Origin: Gammaproteobacteria bacterium
GTDB taxonomy: Bacteria > Pseudomonadota > Gammaproteobacteria > GRL18
Assembly: GCA_023144715.1 (NCBI GenBank)
Contig: JAGLFC010000085.1
Span: 1-7,955, forward strand
Direction: 5' to 3'
DNA: 7,955 nt
Shown: piece after piece, positions 1 to 5,984 of the stretch
How positions within the stretch are numbered: position 1 is the stretch's first letter
Layout of the letters: each line of letters starts with the position of its first letter
Program-made: the position numbers and the translations under genes
Notes under the pieces: model-generated
Database searches by the model: none
Seen by the model: only the letters and a program-made list of their open reading frames with translations
What the model was told of the DNA's origin: nothing

Positions 1-361
1 CACCTTCATACGCCCCTTTTATACCCACAGCCTCTAATTTATCGGCAATTTCTCTGGCTCGTACCGCCCTAAATTCTTGTAATTGCTGTATACCTTCTTG
101 TAAGGGTCTATAATCCATTGAAAAATTTAAACCGACAATATGTATTGTGCATTTATTCCAACTCACCGAGAGTTCAATACCATTGATGAATTGAATACCC
201 TGTTTAACGGCATTTTGACGTGCTTCATTAAGACCATCAATACCATCATGATCCGTCAAAGCAAGCATTTCAATGCCCGAGTCTGAGGCACGATTAACTA
301 ATTCAGTGGGTGTTAATCGACCATCTGAGGCTTGTGAATGGGTATGTAAATCTATTTGCAT
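1..361 (-). CDS. rnm: PHP-domain phosphoesterase, RNase AM/YciV-like (partial, C-terminus off the window)
   Basis: Only the first 120 residues are present; the gene runs off the left edge. Visible PHP metal-binding motifs are HTHS (residues 6-9), D13, TDHD (36-39), GIELS (61-65) and HIVG (74-77), the order found in the PHP (polymerase and histidinol phosphatase) family. The E. coli homologue YciV is RNase AM, a metal-dependent 5'-3' exonuclease that trims rRNA 5' ends and also hydrolyses 3',5'-nucleotide bisphosphates such as pAp. The ATG at 361 is chosen because the first metal motif must sit close to the N-terminus; only a weak GAG lies upstream as a ribosome site. A divergent arrangement with yciB/yciI is common in gammaproteobacteria and supports the RNase AM assignment over other PHP proteins. 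The rest of the catalytic domain cannot be inspected here. Confidence 0.85.
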   Translation of the reverse strand, partial: MQIDLHTHSQASDGRLTPTELVNRASDSGIEMLALTDHDGIDGLNEARQNAVKQGIQFINGIELSVSWNKCTIHIVGLNFSMDYRPLQEGIQQLQEFRAVRAREIADKLEAVGIKGAYEG

Positions 362-440
362 CAGTAAAAATACTCAAACTATTCAATAAAACCGCCTATT
401 TTAACCTATTTTTAGTCACAATATGATTATTAAATGACAT

Positions 441-446
441 TTTATA
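441..446 (-). promoter_or_regulatory. Possible -10 element for the PHP/RNase AM gene
   Basis: On the minus strand this reads TATAAA, about 80 nt upstream of the PHP start codon, inside the AT-rich divergent spacer 362-596. No convincing -35 hexamer at the usual spacing was found, so this is a weak call based on one hexamer. A second -10-like TAAAAT lies nearer the gene and is an alternative. Confidence 0.25.
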
Positions 447-486
447 CTTTATTTAAAAGCAAAACGACACTATATGTAAGACAAGG

Positions 487-515
487 TTGACGTTTATTAT
501 TCTATGCCTTATTGT
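487..515 (+). promoter_or_regulatory. Likely sigma-70 promoter of the yciB-yciI operon
   Basis: TTGACG (487-492) is a 5/6 match to the -35 consensus. It is followed after exactly 17 nt by TATTGT (510-515), a 4/6 match to the -10 consensus. The predicted transcript would start near 522, leaving a leader of about 75 nt before yciB. This is the best plus-strand promoter pair in the divergent spacer. Confidence 0.5.
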
Positions 516-520
516 TCTAT

Positions 521-547
521 GAGATAACATCATGTAAAAATTATCTC
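521..547 (+). promoter_or_regulatory. Leader stem-loop upstream of yciB
   Basis: GAGATAA (521-527) is the exact reverse complement of TTATCTC (541-547), with a 13-nt loop between. The right arm is followed by the U-rich stretch TTATATTTTT (548-557). If transcription starts near 522, the hairpin forms at the very 5' end of the message, where it could stabilise the mRNA or act as a weak attenuator. The stem has few G-C pairs, so the call is tentative. Confidence 0.3.
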
Positions 548-596
548 TTATATTTTTACTGACTTTTTTAATATTAGAAGCGATTGAACCTATTTT

Positions 597-1271
597 ATGT
601 TGAAATTTATTTATGATTTTTTGCCGATTATTATTTTTTTCGGTACTTATAAACTGACCAATAATGATATTTATGCGGCAACAATTGCCGCAATGATCGC
701 TACCGTTATTCATTCAGCCATACAATGGTTTATGCATAAAAAGTTAGAAAATCAACATATTATTAATTTGGTTGTGATCCTCTTTTTTGGGAGCTTAACC
801 TTATTATTTCAAGATGACACCTTTATCAAATGGAAAGTGACAGTCATTAATTGGATCTTCGGTCTGGCACTACTTGGCAGTCAATTTATAGGTAAAAAAA
901 ATATTATTCAAAGACAATTAGACGGTGCAATACAATTGCCTGATCCTATATGGATTCGACTTAATATGATGTGGGTAGCCTTTTTTATTTTTTGTGGCTT
1001 ACTTAATCTCTATGTTGCTTTTTTTTATGGCTCTGATCTCAGTGATGAAGCACGTCAAACAGTATGGGTTGATTTTAAAATGTATGGTATGTTAGGGCTT
1101 ACCTTTGTCTTTATGATTGTTCAAATATTTTATATACAACGCCATATTTTACCTGAAGAAAGCGTTGAAGAAATCGTGGAAGATATTATTCATGATGAAT
1201 TACAAGATGACACTACTACAGTATCTCAAGTAAACACCCCTACAGATTCAAGCAAAAAAAAGGCCCCTTAA
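597..1271 (+). CDS. yciB: YciB/septation protein A family inner-membrane protein
   Basis: A 224-residue multi-pass membrane protein very similar to E. coli YciB (IspZ/septation protein A). Shared blocks are the N-terminal DFLP with a YK (residues 7-19), DIYAAT (24-29), FGSLTLLFQDDTFIKWKVTV (64-83) and the C-terminal IYRH-like YIQRH (179-183). Hydrophobic segments fall near 5-20, 24-43, 53-71, 80-97, 122-142 and 160-180. The family acts in the inner membrane in envelope and septum formation; its molecular activity is unsettled. The ATG at 597 reproduces the E. coli N-terminus (MLKFIYDFLP versus a matching MKQFLDFLP), although no Shine-Dalgarno is evident. It is longer than the roughly 180-residue E. 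coli protein, with a short insertion near 145-156 and a polar, mostly acidic tail from about 185 that ends in KKK. Its stop codon directly abuts yciI, so the two are co-transcribed. Confidence 0.93.
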   Translation: MLKFIYDFLPIIIFFGTYKLTNNDIYAATIAAMIATVIHSAIQWFMHKKLENQHIINLVVILFFGSLTLLFQDDTFIKWKVTVINWIFGLALLGSQFIGKKNIIQRQLDGAIQLPDPIWIRLNMMWVAFFIFCGLLNLYVAFFYGSDLSDEARQTVWVDFKMYGMLGLTFVFMIVQIFYIQRHILPEESVEEIVEDIIHDELQDDTTTVSQVNTPTDSSKKKAP

Positions 1272-1571
1272 ATGCTCTATGCCATCATTTCTACTGATAT
1301 AATCAACAGTCTCAGCAAACGTATTCAGGCACGCCCTGCTCATATTGCCCGTCTGGAACTTTTAAAAAGTGAAGGACGCTTAATTATTGCGGGTCCTCAC
1401 CCTGCTATTGATAGTAATGATCCTAGTGACGCAGGTTTTACAGGTTCATTAATCATTGCTGAATTTGATCATTTACAAGCAGCTCAAGAATGGGCAGACC
1501 AAGATCCTTATGTTAAGGCAGGTGTTTATAAACAAATCACGGTTAAACCCTTTAAAAAAGTATTACCCTAA
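1272..1571 (+). CDS. yciI: YciI family protein (YCII domain)
   Basis: A 99-residue protein matching E. coli YciI over its whole length. Conserved blocks are the RPAH motif with the family's invariant histidine (H24), EGRL..AGP (34-42), DSNDP followed by AGFTGS (47-59), and WADQDPY followed by AGVY (74-86). It ends in the diagnostic VKPFKKV. YCII proteins are small soluble ferredoxin-like-fold dimers with a conserved polar pocket; a catalytic role has been proposed but the substrate is not established. The ATG follows the yciB stop with no gap, and AAGG (about 1260-1263) inside the yciB 3' end is a plausible ribosome site at 8 nt. The tight spacing implies translational coupling with yciB. The yciB-yciI pairing is a conserved gammaproteobacterial neighbourhood. 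Confidence 0.95.
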   Translation: MLYAIISTDIINSLSKRIQARPAHIARLELLKSEGRLIIAGPHPAIDSNDPSDAGFTGSLIIAEFDHLQAAQEWADQDPYVKAGVYKQITVKPFKKVLP

Positions 1572-1616
1572 ATCTATATTCTAATCACAATAAAACTCAA
1601 CAGGATACAATGACAC

Positions 1617-2426
1617 ATGATAAGACTCAATATAATAAAAAAACCACTTTTTACATTACTGAGCTCAACTTTATTACTCAGCTCTTCAGCATTAATGGCA
1701 GAAGATAAAGTGCTTGCCGTGGTGAATGGTGCAAACATTACTACCAGCCAATTAGAAATTGCTGCGACACAAAGTAAGACAACACTTGAAACATTGAGCG
1801 ACCCACAAAAAAAATTATTAACAGAAGCATTGATTAATCGCCAATTAGTGCTTGATGAAGCAATAAAAGCAAAATATGATCAAGATCCTTCAATGGTTGC
1901 TCAGATGAAAGCATTATCAGATAGCTATTTGGCGGCCAGTTATCTCGCTATTATTGCAGAAAAAATGAAGTCTAGTGAGCAAGATATGAAAGCTTATTAT
2001 GATAAAAATGTGCTTGCTAATGCAGCCACTGAATATAAAGCACGTCATATTTTAGTCAAAACAGAAGCTGAGGCAAAAACCATTATTACTGAAATTGATG
2101 GTGGTGCTGATTTTTCTACCATCGCTAAAGAAAAGTCAATTGATACAGGGTCTGGTGTCAATGGTGGTGATTTAGGTTGGTTTACTAAGCAAGATATGGT
2201 CGCTTCTTTTTCTCAGGCAGTGGCGAATATGAAAAAAGGTGAATTGAATCAAACACCTATTAAGTCACAATTTGGCTGGCATGTCATTATTCTTGATGAT
2301 GAACGCACTTTAACACCTCCTGAATATAATGCTGTAAAAGAAGAAATTGATAAACTACTTATTAAAGAAAAATTAAATAAGTATCTTGAAGACTTAAATA
2401 AAAATGCTAAAATTGAATTAAAATAA
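1617..2426 (+). CDS. Secreted parvulin-type peptidyl-prolyl cis-trans isomerase (PpiC/SurA-like)
   Basis: A 269-residue periplasmic foldase of the parvulin family, which isomerises Xaa-Pro bonds in exported proteins. Residues 1-28 form a Sec signal peptide: a basic start, a hydrophobic core rich in Leu and Ser, and a probable cleavage after ALMA. Residues 30-130 are a SurA/PrsA-like helical chaperone region. Residues 138-228 are the rotamase domain, with ARHILVKTEAEA, GGDLGWF (183-189), F198 and PIKSQFGWHVI (214-224). A charged helical tail follows. The ATG at 1617 is the only start in frame before the signal peptide, because a TGA lies two codons upstream. Oddly, the best Shine-Dalgarno (AGGA, 1602-1605) is 11 nt away and lies closer to an out-of-frame ATG at 1610. 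The gene is 45 nt after yciI and probably shares its transcript. Confidence 0.93.
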   Translation: MIRLNIIKKPLFTLLSSTLLLSSSALMAEDKVLAVVNGANITTSQLEIAATQSKTTLETLSDPQKKLLTEALINRQLVLDEAIKAKYDQDPSMVAQMKALSDSYLAASYLAIIAEKMKSSEQDMKAYYDKNVLANAATEYKARHILVKTEAEAKTIITEIDGGADFSTIAKEKSIDTGSGVNGGDLGWFTKQDMVASFSQAVANMKKGELNQTPIKSQFGWHVIILDDERTLTPPEYNAVKEEIDKLLIKEKLNKYLEDLNKNAKIELK

Positions 2427-2455
2427 TACATTTTTTACGTTAATAATGATCTTAT

Positions 2456-2490
2456 AACAGTGAACCTATATTATTTATAGGCTTACTGTT
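2456..2490 (+). terminator. Stem-loop after the peptidyl-prolyl isomerase gene
   Basis: Arms 2456-2470 and 2476-2490 pair over 15 positions with one G-U wobble and one A-C mismatch, closing a 5-nt TTATT loop. The element begins 30 nt after the stop codon. There is no immediate U-tract, but a pyrimidine-rich run (about 2499-2532) follows. It probably ends or stabilises the yciB-yciI-isomerase transcript. Confidence 0.6.
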
Positions 2491-2534
2491 GATATTATCC
2501 TCCCTTTTATCACCTTCTTTTTCCCTTTTTTTGT

Positions 2535-2540
2535 TATACT
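2535..2540 (+). promoter_or_regulatory. Probable -10 element of the PilZ-like gene
   Basis: TATACT (2535-2540) is a 5/6 -10 match placed 47 nt before the TTG start. Upstream is a pyrimidine tract with no clear -35 hexamer, so the promoter may need an activator or be weak. TGATATTATC at 2490-2499 equals the core of the palindrome found at 4421 and 6901, but here the second half is not conserved. Confidence 0.4.
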
Positions 2541-2587
2541 AATAAAGCACATCTAAACACTATATCTTCTTAGTTAGGAATATTTTC

Positions 2588-4405
2588 TTGCAAATACACG
2601 ACACATTTTTATTTAACGATCTTCCTGAACAAACCGTTAATAATGATTTTCAAATTTTTATGAATGAAAAGAGTATTGATAAATGGTTTAATAATATTCC
2701 TTTAGCCAATCATAAAGTGTCATTAAAAAGTATTTATATTTCATTAAAATTTTCTAACGAAGCCATTATTCCTTATAAAAAACGCCTTTATTTTTTGGAA
2801 AAGCTTCATCTTAGTATTATTGATCTGGCCAATCAACTCACAAAAAATAATTTACATCACAGTCTCCCTTTAAATGAAAAGCAACAAAGAACATCTTTAT
2901 TAATACAAAACTTACATCTCCAGCTCATCATTGGTTATAAATTTGTTTTGCATGACATCATGAAATGTAATTCATTTATTCAATGTCCCAAAAAACAATC
3001 TTATATGACCTTGATAATTGAAAGAATTATTCGCCATCATAGCTTATCTCTTATCAGTACTTATCAATTCTATCAAAATCCAGCCAATGGTCAGTGGTCT
3101 GATATACATAATTTATTTATATTGGCTCATAATGAAAATTTATTAGATAAAGTAGTGGTTGATCAATCTTTATTTAATCTTAAAAAAACAACAATCAAAA
3201 ATTTATATTTACAAATTATTTTACTCGCTATTGCCGATCCTTATAATTTATCTCAACTGCATATTGTCTCAATCTTTAACCAATTAGAAGAATGGAGTGC
3301 CCTTGCTGAAATTCGACCCTATCAAGGCAAACAAGAAACACAAGCCTTAGTGATTGATTTATCAAATGATCATAAGCCTTCATTTATCAGTATCAATAAA
3401 CCCGTAAAGACAAAATTTTTATGGGAGTTAGGGACATTAAAATTGACTCAGGAAACTTTAAGTCAATTGTTAAAGAAGAAAAATACTCAAAATGTAAAAA
3501 TTAATAACGAATTACTCGAAAAAATATCCAGTGCTTGGCAAGTAAATACAAAAAGACATCAAAATCGAAATCACTCACAGACCACTTATGTTAATATGGT
3601 TATCGGCTTAAATCATGTCTATAATAATTTTACTCATGAAAAAGAAACTCATAATGGTGAACAGAATAAGAATAATTATAATAGCCATTATCATTCTAAG
3701 AATATTGAGATAATAACGCCAACTCATGATATATGGGAGACTCCCTTTCAATATGAAGAAACATCACAAGATACATCAAAGAAACTATTGCAAAGCATAT
3801 CGGATACAACATCCCGACCAACCTTATACAAATGGCAAATAGTGAATGAAAGTCCGGGTGGATATTCTTTATTATGGAATCATAGTGAACCTATTAATGC
3901 CAAAGTAGGTAAAGTTATAGCCCTGTGTCATGAAAGCAATGCAATAGAAAAAATATGGCTTTTAGGAACTATTCGTTGGTTAAAATGTATTAAAAACAAT
4001 AAAATTCAAGTGGGTATCCATATTATTGGTAATAATCCACAAGCTGTTCAAGTGTCCAAAGCACTTAAAAATAGTGAAGGTTTACAGTTTCGTGCTATTT
4101 TATTGCCTAAAAATCCTATTTTAAAACAACCCAGTACACTCATTACAACTGCTTTAGGATACAAAGAAAATGAATCACTGATCTTAGAGGAATATGCTTT
4201 AATCAATAATATTATTAAAAAAACAAAAACAAAAATATTATTAACAAAATGTTTAGAAAGTAGCCCTCATTTTTTAAAATTTGCGTATCAGCCTACTGAA
4301 GGTCAACAGAAAATAAAAGAAAAACAGATTTTAATAAATAGTGCTGATAATGATAGCCAATTACTCGCAGGTCGTGAATTTGATGAAATGTGGGGTGATT
4401 TATAA
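2588..4405 (+). CDS. PilZ-like domain protein with N-terminal helical domain
   Basis: A 605-residue cytoplasmic protein. Residues about 30-245 are helical and follow a pattern seen in gammaproteobacterial PilZ-associated proteins: W33...PLAN (38-41), KKRLYFLEKLH (64-74), LPL (93-95), GYKFVL (116-121), then YLQIILLAIADPYNL (207-221). Residues about 320-400 are a low-complexity Asn/His/Lys/Thr-rich linker. Residues about 410-490 look like a PilZ domain: the loop NESPGG (420-425) fits the D/N-x-S-x-x-G motif, followed by VGKVIAL and GTIRWL (460-465), then QVGIHIIG. The canonical RxxxR c-di-GMP motif just before the loop is not intact (R410, then K415), so nucleotide binding is uncertain. The start is TTG, supported by AGGA (2576-2579) 8 nt upstream; the first in-frame ATG (residue 25) would remove the beginning of the conserved region. 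By family analogy it may couple c-di-GMP or surface signals to another partner; this is inference. Confidence 0.75.
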   Translation: MQIHDTFLFNDLPEQTVNNDFQIFMNEKSIDKWFNNIPLANHKVSLKSIYISLKFSNEAIIPYKKRLYFLEKLHLSIIDLANQLTKNNLHHSLPLNEKQQRTSLLIQNLHLQLIIGYKFVLHDIMKCNSFIQCPKKQSYMTLIIERIIRHHSLSLISTYQFYQNPANGQWSDIHNLFILAHNENLLDKVVVDQSLFNLKKTTIKNLYLQIILLAIADPYNLSQLHIVSIFNQLEEWSALAEIRPYQGKQETQALVIDLSNDHKPSFISINKPVKTKFLWELGTLKLTQETLSQLLKKKNTQNVKINNELLEKISSAWQVNTKRHQNRNHSQTTYVNMVIGLNHVYNNFTHEKETHNGEQNKNNYNSHYHSKNIEIITPTHDIWETPFQYEETSQDTSKKLLQSISDTTSRPTLYKWQIVNESPGGYSLLWNHSEPINAKVGKVIALCHESNAIEKIWLLGTIRWLKCIKNNKIQVGIHIIGNNPQAVQVSKALKNSEGLQFRAILLPKNPILKQPSTLITTALGYKENESLILEEYALINNIIKKTKTKILLTKCLESSPHFLKFAYQPTEGQQKIKEKQILINSADNDSQLLAGREFDEMWGDL

Positions 4406-4416
4406 ATAATAATATT

Positions 4417-4435
4417 ATTAGGTGATATTATCACT
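4417..4435 (+). promoter_or_regulatory. Palindromic operator candidate, copy 1 (upstream of the NifX-like operon)
   Basis: The core GGTGATATTATCACT (4421-4435) is an inverted repeat, GTGATA/TATCAC about a single central base. The sequence ATTAGGTGATATTATCAC (4417-4434) recurs exactly on the opposite strand at 6902-6919, ahead of the converging operon. It lies 17 nt upstream of a perfect TTGACA and is centred near -60 relative to the predicted start, the usual place for an activator site. The 1-nt loop and lack of a U-tract argue against a terminator for the preceding gene. Confidence 0.55.
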
Positions 4436-4452
4436 TTAATATTCTCTTTTAT

Positions 4453-4481
4453 TTGACACAATAGTAACTTCTTAATTTATT
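4453..4481 (+). promoter_or_regulatory. Sigma-70 promoter of the NifX-like/DUF302 operon
   Basis: TTGACA (4453-4458) is a perfect -35 hexamer. TTTATT (4476-4481), 17 nt further on, matches the -10 consensus at 4 of 6 positions. Transcription would start near 4488, giving a very short leader that still includes the GAGG ribosome site (4495-4498). The poor -10 together with the upstream palindrome suggests activation by a bound regulator. Confidence 0.5.
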
Positions 4482-4504
4482 GCCCCTATTCACTGAGGTT
4501 AATC

Positions 4505-4846
4505 ATGAAAATTGGAGTCACCAGTCAAAATTTTAGAACCATTACTGGACATGCAGGTAAAACACGCCGTTTTCTTATTTATTCAGAGAATGAAAAAAAT
4601 ACATGGATAGAGTCAGAACGATTGGATTTACCCAAAGACATGTCAATGCACGAATTTAAAGGGACACAACATCCCATTGAGGCAGTCGATGTGTTAATTA
4701 CTGCCGGTTGTGGTCAGGGCTTTATCAATAAAATGAATTTAAGCGGTGTGACCGTTTTAACGACGAGTGAAACCGATCCTTTATCAGCCATAAAATTATA
4801 TATTGCGAATGGTCATTTACCACCAGCACTTCCTCATAAACATTAA
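4505..4846 (+). CDS. NifX/NifB-type (NafY core) cofactor-binding domain protein
   Basis: A 113-residue single-domain protein of the dinitrogenase iron-molybdenum cofactor biosynthesis (NifX/NafY/NifB C-terminal) superfamily, a small ribonuclease-H-like fold. Visible features are the IGVTSQNF opening, GHAGK (15-19), the ITAGCGQGF segment (65-73) with C69, and the C-terminal block TSETDPLSAIKLYIANG. Family members carry or shuttle iron-sulfur and molybdenum-iron clusters in nitrogen fixers, but many stand-alone copies occur in organisms or loci without nitrogenase and have unknown jobs. No nif gene is present here, so a nitrogen-fixation role is not supported. The ATG has a good Shine-Dalgarno, GAGG at 4495-4498, 6 nt upstream. 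It is the first gene of a two-gene operon with the DUF302 gene. Confidence 0.8.
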   Translation: MKIGVTSQNFRTITGHAGKTRRFLIYSENEKNTWIESERLDLPKDMSMHEFKGTQHPIEAVDVLITAGCGQGFINKMNLSGVTVLTTSETDPLSAIKLYIANGHLPPALPHKH

Positions 4847-4876
4847 AAATTATCAAATAATATGGAGTAATCATCT

Positions 4877-5266
4877 ATGTATGAAATTAATACAACCCTA
4901 AATGGCAGTTTTGACAGTGTTAAAGAAAAGGTATTATCAATACTGACAGAAGAACAACTTGGTGTTGTCAGTGAACTCAATGTTCAGGCAACCATGAAGA
5001 AAAAATTAGACATTGATATTCCAGCGTATCAAATACTAGGTGCCTGTAATCCCAAACTTGCACTACAAATTATTGAAGCTGATCCTAATGCTGGTAATTT
5101 ACTGCCTTGCAATTTTATTATACGTGAAGCAGAACCTAATAAGATTGTAGTAGGCTTTATGGATCCTATTACCGTGTTAGCCTTAGCAGAATCCGATGTG
5201 ATTAATGACGTGGCTAAAATAGCTCGTGATAAAATAGATCGTGTCATCGCTAAATTATCACAATAA
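4877..5266 (+). CDS. DUF302 domain protein
   Basis: A 129-residue soluble protein covering a complete DUF302 domain. The diagnostic blocks are YQILGACNP (51-59) and LLPCN (75-79), followed by VVGFMDP (91-97); the cysteines are C57 and C78. The early segment F12 to K18 and the late helix 105-127 complete the fold. DUF302 proteins are widespread and have no proven biochemical function; the conserved cysteines are often read as a redox or ligand-binding pair, but that is inference. The ATG is supported by GGAG (4864-4867) 9 nt upstream. It starts 30 nt after the NifX-like gene and is almost certainly co-transcribed with it. There is no signal peptide or membrane segment. Confidence 0.9.
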   Translation: MYEINTTLNGSFDSVKEKVLSILTEEQLGVVSELNVQATMKKKLDIDIPAYQILGACNPKLALQIIEADPNAGNLLPCNFIIREAEPNKIVVGFMDPITVLALAESDVINDVAKIARDKIDRVIAKLSQ

Positions 5267-5276
5267 CACTGGCTTC

Positions 5277-5299
5277 TTTCCCCTTTTTTAAAGGGGAAA
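5277..5299. terminator. Bidirectional hairpin between convergent operons
   Basis: TTTCCCCTTT (5277-5286) and AAAGGGGAAA (5290-5299) form a perfect 10-bp stem with a 3-nt T loop. It sits in the 43-bp gap between the DUF302 stop (5266) and the rhodanese stop (5310), so it can serve transcripts from both sides. There is no long U-tract on either strand beyond the A/T ends of the stem. Confidence 0.7.
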
Positions 5300-5309
5300 T
5301 TGAAAACAT

Positions 5310-5789
5310 TTAACCTTGAATAGGGCCTAATTGCTCTGAAGATAACACGGTTTCAAAATAATTATCCGCTGTTTCTACAGGCACTGGATTACCATTTGAA
5401 AAGACCAAAGGTAACTCATAATCATTCCAGCCTCGTAAACCTGTTTTAAGTGAATAGACATGTTTATAATCCATTAACTGCATAGTATAAGCTGCTAAAA
5501 TACTGCGATTACCTGATCGACAAATCACCACAATGTGTTTATCTCTTGCTTCTACCAATTCTGCCTCTGTTTCTTCATAACCATAATCACAAGCGACTTC
5601 TAAAATACCGCGTGGTACATCCAAAGCCCCTTCAATATGCATGACCTGAAACTCAGAAGGACAGCGTACATCCAAAAATAAAAATTCTTTGCCGTGCTTT
5701 TGTTGTTCAATAATATCCCAAGGAAAGAGTTCTTTAACCTGTGGTGCTACTTTTGCTACCATACTATTATAGGTGTGTCGTGTTGTCAT
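5310..5789 (-). CDS. Rhodanese-like sulfurtransferase domain protein
   Basis: A 159-residue single-domain rhodanese. Motifs in order are FLDVRCPSEF (38-47), HIEGALDVPRG (51-61), the active-site loop CRSGNRS (90-96) with the catalytic cysteine C90, and LKTGLRGW (114-121). Rhodaneses carry sulfane sulfur as a cysteine persulfide and pass it to acceptors; the six-residue loop is typical of the sulfur-transferring class rather than of arsenate reductases or Cdc25. An N-terminal helical segment (1-33) and a C-terminal tail flank the domain. The ATG at 5789 is preferred over a TTG at 5807 because GGGAAG (5803-5798) lies 8 nt upstream of it. It overlaps the stop of the small membrane gene by one base (TAATG), indicating translational coupling. 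It is the last gene of a three-gene minus-strand operon. Confidence 0.92.
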   Translation of the reverse strand: MTTRHTYNSMVAKVAPQVKELFPWDIIEQQKHGKEFLFLDVRCPSEFQVMHIEGALDVPRGILEVACDYGYEETEAELVEARDKHIVVICRSGNRSILAAYTMQLMDYKHVYSLKTGLRGWNDYELPLVFSNGNPVPVETADNYFETVLSSEQLGPIQG

Positions 5790-5974
5790 TATTTTTTCTT
5801 CCCACAATCTGTTTTTTTACCAAATAAGCAAGCACTGTTCGTCACTAAATTTCTTATAAAAAAACCTAATAAAACAGTGCATACCAGTCCACTCAATAGT
5901 GCAAAAAGCATATCACCACTACTAAAAAATGACACACTTAAAAAACCTGTTATCACAATAAATATAATACACAT
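5789..5974 (-). CDS. Small membrane protein with cysteine-containing C-terminal tail
   Basis: A 61-residue protein that I do not assign to a family. Residues about 2-17 and 21-40 are hydrophobic and probably form a membrane hairpin. The tail, residues 41-61, is polar and basic, holds C49 and C57, and ends in GKKK. The open frame extends upstream to 6073 inside the hydrolase gene. The ATG at 5974 is chosen because TAGG (5987-5984), overlapping the hydrolase stop, lies 9 nt before it; a TTG at 5980 is an alternative. It sits 10 nt after the hydrolase and overlaps the rhodanese start by one base, so all three are translated from one message. Small membrane proteins next to single-domain rhodaneses are often their membrane partners; here that is inferred only from position. 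Confidence 0.7.
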   Translation of the reverse strand: MCIIFIVITGFLSVSFFSSGDMLFALLSGLVCTVLLGFFIRNLVTNSACLFGKKTDCGKKK

Positions 5975-5984
5975 ACACAATGAC

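Noticed and set aside
453..713. Minus-strand open frame of 86 codons overlapping the start of yciB
   Set aside because: It runs antisense into a well-conserved gene, has no recognisable domain, and its composition looks like a shadow of the yciB coding strand.
2249..2431. Minus-strand open frame of 60 codons inside the isomerase 3' end
   Set aside because: Lies wholly antisense to the conserved rotamase domain and has no supporting motif.
4421..4435. The palindrome read as a terminator for the PilZ-like gene
   Set aside because: A 1-nt loop cannot form a normal hairpin, there is no U-tract, and an identical element at 6901 lies where no gene needs terminating.
4505..4846. Calling the NifX-like gene part of a nitrogen-fixation cluster
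   Set aside because: No other nif gene is nearby, and single-domain members of this family are common outside nitrogen fixers.
5029..5247. Minus-strand open frame of 72 codons inside the DUF302 gene
   Set aside because: Antisense shadow of a clear DUF302 gene, with no motif or ribosome site of its own.
5790..5807. TTG at 5807 as the rhodanese start
   Set aside because: The ATG at 5789 has GGGAAG at ideal spacing and the coupled TAATG overlap; the extra six residues are unsupported.
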